From contig NZ_CALIZP010000064.1 of NCBI RefSeq assembly GCF_938028825.1, forward strand, positions 1 to 35,900: a stretch of 35,900 bases of DNA, in the 5' to 3' direction. How positions within the stretch are numbered: position 1 is the stretch's first letter; each line of letters begins with the position of its first letter. The DNA comes from an uncultured Cardiobacterium sp. GTDB lineage: Bacteria > Pseudomonadota > Gammaproteobacteria > Cardiobacteriales > Cardiobacteriaceae. Below the pieces are notes generated by a model. That model did no database searches, was not told the origin of the DNA, and saw only the letters and a program-made list of their open reading frames with translations. This document shows, piece after piece, positions 31,454 through 35,900 of this stretch. The position numbers and the translations under genes were made by a program.

Positions 31454-32444
31454 ATGCGCGCTCGCCCGCCGCATCGCGGACAGTGCAGATGGATGCCAGC
31501 AGCGCCGTGGCGTAACTGCCGCGCGGCAGGGTGAAGGAAAGCAGCAGGGTGCGTTCGTCCTGCCAGTCGTGGTGCAGGTTGTCGGCATGGGCGGTCAGCG
31601 CGCGCCAGCCACTGTCGGCATGGCGTTCGAGGTAGGCGACGGCGGCCTGTGTCGCGGCATCGGCATGGTCCAGCCAGGTTTGCGTTGCAGGCGGCAGTGG
31701 GTTTCTCTCCTTGCCGGGCAACCAGCCGCCGAGGGCAATATCGCCGCTGCGCAGGCGTTGCCGCAGGGTTTCATCCACGTTTTCGATGAGGAAATGGCTG
31801 TTGCTGCCGCGCAGCATGGCGCGATCGCCCGCTTGCGGTGTGTGCAGGGTGTCGGCTGCCACGCGGGCAGCGAGTTGGGCATTGAAGCAGTCAGCGCGCA
31901 GGGTGGACAGCACCAGGGCGCGCTCGTCGTGTTTTTTGGGCAGTTCGCCGCGCTCAACCCAGCGGCGGGCTTTGAGCAGGTTGTGATGGCCGAAGCGCTG
32001 TTCGCCGAAAGTGTTGGCGAAACCGTCGCGCACGAGGGCGGCAAGCGCCGCATCCATGACGGCACGGCCGCCTTCCACCTCGCGCAGCAGCAGGGTGAAC
32101 GCGTTGGCACGGTGTGTGCCGATGCGCAGTTTGCGCTCGTTGCGCTGCCGTTCGAGGATGCGCCAGCCTTCCCCGCTGTCGGGCAGGTTGGCGCCATATT
32201 TGGCGGGCAGCGACAGCCACTGGCAAGTAACGGCGTGGCGGTCTTTGAGGCCGCTGTGGGCGATGTCTTTTTGCGCGCAGCCCAGCAGCCGCGCCCACTC
32301 GCGTTTGAGGCAGGCGGTGTTCAGGCCGGTTTTTTCCACGTAGCACCACAGGTGTTCGCCCTGTCCGCTGGGGGTGAAGCCGAGCTGCTCGGCAACGCGG
32401 AAATCGGCCGGCTGCTGTTTGATGGTGGCGGTTGGTCTGTTCAT
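31452..32444 (-). CDS. truD: tRNA pseudouridine(13) synthase
   Basis: A 330-residue enzyme that makes pseudouridine 13 in tRNA-Glu. It belongs to the TruD family: the N-terminal KQQPADFRVAEQLGF, the lysine-glutamate GEHLWCYVEKTGLNT segment, the catalytic loop SGLKDRHAVTCQWLSL with the nucleophilic Asp, and NTFGEQRFGHHNLLKARRW. The C-terminus keeps the PRGSYATALL motif. Length is slightly below E. coli TruD (349). It lies downstream of proS but is separated from it by a terminator. Confidence 0.95.
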   Translation of the reverse strand: MNRPTATIKQQPADFRVAEQLGFTPSGQGEHLWCYVEKTGLNTACLKREWARLLGCAQKDIAHSGLKDRHAVTCQWLSLPAKYGANLPDSGEGWRILERQRNERKLRIGTHRANAFTLLLREVEGGRAVMDAALAALVRDGFANTFGEQRFGHHNLLKARRWVERGELPKKHDERALVLSTLRADCFNAQLAARVAADTLHTPQAGDRAMLRGSNSHFLIENVDETLRQRLRSGDIALGGWLPGKERNPLPPATQTWLDHADAATQAAVAYLERHADSGWRALTAHADNLHHDWQDERTLLLSFTLPRGSYATALLASICTVRDAAGERA

Positions 32445-32463
32445 GATGCGCTCGTGTTGTATG

Positions 32464-32494
32464 AAAAAAGCCGTGAGTCACGGGGAATCACGGC
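32464..32494 (-). terminator. Rho-independent terminator after proS
   Basis: Read on the minus strand, GCCGTGA pairs with TCACGGC around an 11-nt loop that can pair further, and a run of six T residues follows. It lies 19 bp past the proS stop codon. Confidence 0.8.
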
Positions 32495-32512
32495 CTGGAA
32501 GCTGATGGTGTT

Positions 32513-34213
32513 TTATGCCTGCGTCAGGCGGGTGAAGATGGCATCAAGCGGCACCATTTCGGCTGTTTCGCTGCGGCGGTGTTTGTATTCGACTTCGCCG
32601 TTTGCCAGGGTTTTGTCCGAGATGACGACCCGTTCCGGGATGCCGATGAGATCCATGTCGGCAAACATGACGCCGGGGCGCTTGCCGCGATCATCAAGGA
32701 CGACATCCACGCCCGCTTGCAGCAGTTGCGCATACAGCGCCTCGGCCACTTGCCGCACATCCGGCGATTTGGCGGCATTGAGCGGCAGGATGGCGACAGT
32801 AAACGGCGCAATGGCACGCGGCCAGATGATGCCGCGCTCGTCGTGATTCTGCTCGATGGCGGCAGCGACGACACGGGTCACACCGATGCCGTAGCAGCCC
32901 ATCAGCGGAATAGCCGAGCCGCCGTCTTCCAGTTGCACTTTCAGCCCCATCGCTTCGGAGTATTTTTTGCCGAGCTGGAAGATGTGCCCGACTTCAATTC
33001 CACGGCGGATGGAAAGCGTGCCGCTGCCGTCGGGCGCCATATCACCTTCAACGATGTTGCGCAGGTCGGCAACTTGCGGCAGGGGCACATCGCGTTCCCA
33101 GTTGATGTTGAAGTAGTGGTAGCCGTCTTCGTTGGCACCGGCGGCAAAGTCGGCAAGTACCGCCGCGTCGTAATCGACAATCATCGGCACCCTGGCACCG
33201 ACCGGGCCGAGGGATCCGGCTCCCGCCCCCATCGCGGCGCGGATTTCCGCTTCTTCCGCCATGCGCAATGGCGCGGCGACTTGCGGCAGGTGTTCCGCCT
33301 TGATGGCGTTCAGTTCGTGGTCGCCACGGATGATGAGGGCGACAACGCCGCCTTCCGCGCCGGCCACCATCAGGGTTTTGATGGTGCGCTCAATCGGCAC
33401 GCCGTAGCCTTCGACCAATGCGGCAATGGTTTTGCAATCGGGGGTTGCCCGCTTTTCCAGCGCGGCGGCTGGTGCGGGGCGGGGTTGTGTTGGGCGCTGC
33501 GCCTCGGCTTTTTCGAGGTTGGCGGCATAATCGCCGTTCCCGGAAAAGACGATGGCGTCTTCGCCTGTCGCCGCGAGGACGTGAAATTCATGCGAACCGG
33601 TGCCGCCGATGGCGCCGTTGTCGGCCAGTACCGGGCGGTAATCCAGCCCCAGCCGCTCGAAGATGCGGCAGTAGGCAGCAAACATCACCTGATAGGTGGC
33701 GTGCAGGCTCGCTTCATCCAGATGGAAAGAGTAGGCGTCCTTCATGATGAATTCGCGCGCACGCATCACGCCGAAACGCGGACGGATTTCGTCACGGAAT
33801 TTGGTCTGGATTTGATAGACGTTGAGCGGCAGCTGTTTGTAGCTGGCGAGATCGCGCCGCATCAGGTCGGTCACGACTTCTTCATGCGTCGGCCCCAGGC
33901 AGTATTCGCGTTCGTGGCGGTCAATGAAACGCTGCAATTCGGGGCCGTATGCCTGCCAGCGCCCCGATTCCTGCCACAGTTCGGCCGGTTGGGCGCTCGG
34001 CATCAGGATTTCCAGCGAACCGGCGCGGTTCATTTCCTCGCGGATGATGCGCTCCACTTTATGCAGCACGCGCAACCCCAGCGGCAACCAGGAATACACG
34101 CCGAGCGCGGTTTGCCGGATCATGCCGGCGCGCAGCATCAGTTGATGGCTGATGATTTCCGCATCAGCCGGGGTTTCTTTTTGTGTGCTAAGCCAGAATC
34201 GGGAGAGGCGCAT
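32513..34213 (-). CDS. proS: Prolyl-tRNA synthetase, bacterial type with editing domain
   Basis: A 566-residue class II synthetase that charges tRNA-Pro. The N-terminus MRLSRFWLSTQKETPADAEI, motif 1 region (GVYSWLPLGLRVLHKVERII), TxE loop (CLGPTHEEVVTDL) and motif 2 (KFRDEIRPRFGVMRAREFIMKDAYSF) are present. An inserted YbaK-like editing domain occupies about residues 240-370 and should clear mischarged Ala-tRNA. Motif 3 is GIGVTRVVAAAIEQNHD, followed by the anticodon-binding domain. Length is standard. It begins 11 bp after the DUF4124-like gene, so the two are probably cotranscribed. Confidence 0.97.
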   Translation of the reverse strand: MRLSRFWLSTQKETPADAEIISHQLMLRAGMIRQTALGVYSWLPLGLRVLHKVERIIREEMNRAGSLEILMPSAQPAELWQESGRWQAYGPELQRFIDRHEREYCLGPTHEEVVTDLMRRDLASYKQLPLNVYQIQTKFRDEIRPRFGVMRAREFIMKDAYSFHLDEASLHATYQVMFAAYCRIFERLGLDYRPVLADNGAIGGTGSHEFHVLAATGEDAIVFSGNGDYAANLEKAEAQRPTQPRPAPAAALEKRATPDCKTIAALVEGYGVPIERTIKTLMVAGAEGGVVALIIRGDHELNAIKAEHLPQVAAPLRMAEEAEIRAAMGAGAGSLGPVGARVPMIVDYDAAVLADFAAGANEDGYHYFNINWERDVPLPQVADLRNIVEGDMAPDGSGTLSIRRGIEVGHIFQLGKKYSEAMGLKVQLEDGGSAIPLMGCYGIGVTRVVAAAIEQNHDERGIIWPRAIAPFTVAILPLNAAKSPDVRQVAEALYAQLLQAGVDVVLDDRGKRPGVMFADMDLIGIPERVVISDKTLANGEVEYKHRRSETAEMVPLDAIFTRLTQA

Positions 34214-34224
34214 GGTGCTGTGTT

Positions 34225-34914
34225 TTATCCCAAACCCTTGCCATCACCCGCATTGCCGCTTGGCGGCATGGGCGCACCTCTTCCGGGGGCCGCCGCAGGC
34301 GGCAATGCTCCCGGTCCCGGTCTGCTGCCGGCCGCAGGCGGGCGGTTGCCGGTGGAGGGAGAGCCGGGGCGCGGCGAGCAGAACGTATCTATCTCGCTCT
34401 GCGCCTGCTGACGCCGCTTGCTGATTTCGTCGGCGGAGAGCGGAATCAGGTTTCCGGAACTGTCCTCTTCGAAGACCTGCGATTTTTCATTGATGGTTTT
34501 CATGTTTGACTGCGCGATTTCGCAACGCCGTTCCGGCGTGATGGTGCCTGCGGGCAGCGGCTGCTGGCCGGCCGCCGCCGCAGCCGGTGCGGCATCTGTC
34601 GTGGCCGGGCGGATGGGGCGCAGCACGGTGAAACTGTCATTGGTCGGGCGGTCGCTGACCAGCATGCCCTGCCCGTTGATCCTGACGTATTGCTTCACGC
34701 CGCGCGGTACATACTTGCCGTAATGCGCCCTGCCGCGCACATACCATTTATAGAAGATCTGTTGCGGCTGCGCATTGGGGTTGCGATAGATCTCGGGGGC
34801 GATGTTGCTGCCGGCGCTGGTCGCCTCGGTACCGGGCTGCGCCGGTGCCTGAGCCAATGCGGCAACACATGACAGGGATGCTGCCAGAGACAGGACGGAT
34901 GTTCTCAAAATCAT
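34225..34914 (-). CDS. Exported DUF4124-like protein with Pro/Gly-rich tail
   Basis: A 229-residue periplasmic protein of unknown function. The second in-frame Met (34914) begins a signal peptide (MILRTSVLSLAASLSCVAALAQA). Residues about 50-75 resemble the DUF4124 motif (IFYKWYVRGRAHYGKYVPRG), a small beta module seen at the N-terminus of many gammaproteobacterial periplasmic proteins. A helical region with two Cys follows, and then a low-complexity Pro/Gly/Ala tail from about residue 180 to the end. It lies just upstream of proS, as DUF4124 genes often do beside unrelated housekeeping genes. Confidence 0.75.
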   Translation of the reverse strand: MILRTSVLSLAASLSCVAALAQAPAQPGTEATSAGSNIAPEIYRNPNAQPQQIFYKWYVRGRAHYGKYVPRGVKQYVRINGQGMLVSDRPTNDSFTVLRPIRPATTDAAPAAAAAGQQPLPAGTITPERRCEIAQSNMKTINEKSQVFEEDSSGNLIPLSADEISKRRQQAQSEIDTFCSPRPGSPSTGNRPPAAGSRPGPGALPPAAAPGRGAPMPPSGNAGDGKGLG

Positions 34915-34977
34915 GGTGAATTCCTTATCTGAAAGGGACGTCCGCATTCTACATTACTGTTCGGCAAGAATCTATCC

Positions 34978-34986
34978 TGCTATAAT
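34978..34986 (+). promoter_or_regulatory. Extended -10 promoter of mdh
   Basis: TGCTATAAT matches the extended -10 consensus exactly, 36 bp upstream of the mdh ATG. No strong -35 box is seen (TGTTCG at the 17-bp position), as is usual for extended -10 promoters. Confidence 0.65.
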
Positions 34987-35022
34987 CATTTCGCCAGATT
35001 TTCAATAACCGGAGCATCCAAT

Positions 35023-35900
35023 ATGAAAAATCCCGTCCGTGTCACCATCACCGGCGCCGCCGGCAATATCGGCTATGCGCTGGCTTTCCGCATTGCTGCC
35101 GGCGATATGCTGGGGCTCGATCAGCCCGTCATCCTGCAACTGCTGGAAATCACCCCGGCGCTGGGCGCATTGCAGGGCGTGGTGATGGAACTCAACGACT
35201 GCGCTTTCCCGCTGCTTGCCGGTGTTGTCGCGACCGATGATGCCAATGTCGCGTTCAAGGATACCGATTATGCGCTGCTGGTCGGCGCCCGTCCGCGCGG
35301 CCCCGGCATGGAACGCAAGGACCTGCTCGCGGCGAACGGTGCCATTTTCGGGCCGCAGGGCAAGGCGCTGAACGATCACGCCTCGCGCGACGTCAAAGTG
35401 CTGGTGGTCGGTAACCCGGCGAATACCAACGCGCTCATCGCGCAAGCGGCGGCGCCGGATCTCAACCCGCGCAATTTCACCGCGATGACCCGCCTTGACC
35501 ACAACCGCGCCCTGTCGCAACTCGCCGAAAAGACCGGCACCCACACTACCGACATCGCCAAGATGATCATCTGGGGCAACCACTCCTCCACGCAGTACCC
35601 GGATATCAGCCATGCCACCATTAAAGGCAAGGCAGCAAAAGGCTTGGTGGACGATACTTGGTATAAGGACACCTTCATCCCCGTCGTGCAACAACGGGGC
35701 GCCGCCATCATCAAGGCGCGTGGTGCTTCTTCCGCCGCTTCCGCTGCTTCCGCCGCGATTGACCACATGCGCACCTGGGCGCTGGGCACGCAGGGTGATG
35801 ACTGGGTCAGCATGGCGGTGCCTGCCGATGGTTCCTACGGCATTGCCCCCGGCATCATCTATTCTTACCCCTGCCGCTGTAAAAACGGCGACTACGAAAT
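35023..35900 (+). CDS. mdh: Malate dehydrogenase (NAD), 3' end outside window
   Basis: The first 292 codons of a TCA-cycle malate dehydrogenase of about 327 residues. The NAD-binding motif is TITGAAGNIGYALAFRIA. Next come the substrate-loop arginines in GARPRGPGMERKDLL, GNPANTNALIA, TRLDHNRA (catalytic Asp and Arg) and IWGNHSSTQYPD (catalytic His). The group is the one found in Neisseria and Burkholderia rather than the short E. coli type. The ATG at 35023 has CGGAG upstream. The last residues, including the C-terminal helix, are outside the window. Confidence 0.95.
   Translation, partial: MKNPVRVTITGAAGNIGYALAFRIAAGDMLGLDQPVILQLLEITPALGALQGVVMELNDCAFPLLAGVVATDDANVAFKDTDYALLVGARPRGPGMERKDLLAANGAIFGPQGKALNDHASRDVKVLVVGNPANTNALIAQAAAPDLNPRNFTAMTRLDHNRALSQLAEKTGTHTTDIAKMIIWGNHSSTQYPDISHATIKGKAAKGLVDDTWYKDTFIPVVQQRGAAIIKARGASSAASAASAAIDHMRTWALGTQGDDWVSMAVPADGSYGIAPGIIYSYPCRCKNGDYE

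Overview
The window is high-GC DNA with dense genes and strong third-position GC bias, so many antisense frames are open by chance. I read it as the chromosome of a gammaproteobacterium close to Cardiobacterium (order Cardiobacteriales). Support for this is rsmD-coaD followed by a small Lpp-like lipoprotein, rpsP-rimM-trmD-rplS-cysQ, recC, truD, proS, an NAD malate dehydrogenase, and several traits shared with Neisseria and Pasteurellaceae: a Slam-type outer-membrane translocon, a Correia-like miniature element and a CdaR/GntP/glycerate-kinase set. The genus is inference. No tRNA, rRNA, CRISPR array, prophage or complete insertion sequence was seen.

Layout. 1-1811: a Kef-type K+/H+ antiporter, cut by the window edge. 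1969-3966: an AsmA/YdbH-like envelope protein. 4117-4743: a DUF421 membrane protein. 5129-7455 (minus): a YecR-like lipoprotein and a serralysin-like RTX metalloprotease. 7599-8972: a beta-class glutathione transferase and a DedA membrane protein. 9059-11722: glycerate kinase, divergent from its probable regulator CdaR, which carries a frameshift in the DNA-binding domain. 11723-12426: no gene, but a Correia-like element and other palindromes. 12427-14819 (minus): a Slam homologue followed by an extreme Ala/Pro/Gln/Glu repeat protein. 14985-16343: a GntP permease followed by a probable glycerate-kinase remnant. 16637-23789: housekeeping genes (ung, a Sel1-repeat protein, rsmD, coaD, lpp-like, rpsP-rimM-trmD-rplS-cysQ) and a DUF896/GNAT pair. 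23823-27149: recC. 27264-29820 (minus): two tandem glutathione transferases and a surface-lipoprotein candidate. 30019-31031 (minus): two tandem paralogous membrane proteins of unknown function. 31200-31406: a small HMA-fold protein without the metal motif. 31452-34914 (minus): truD, proS and a DUF4124-like protein. 35023 to the end: mdh, cut by the edge.

The most interesting theme is surface-protein export. The lipoprotein at 27264-28532 joins a CAP/SCP domain to a C-terminal barrel of the TbpB/fHbp type, the region that Slam translocons recognise in known cargo. A Slam homologue lies about 13 kb away and has a repeat protein with a lipobox-like sequence directly downstream. The second theme is a glycerate/sugar-acid module (glxK, cdaR, gntP) that appears to have been rearranged: cdaR is frameshifted and a decayed kinase start overlaps the gntP stop codon.
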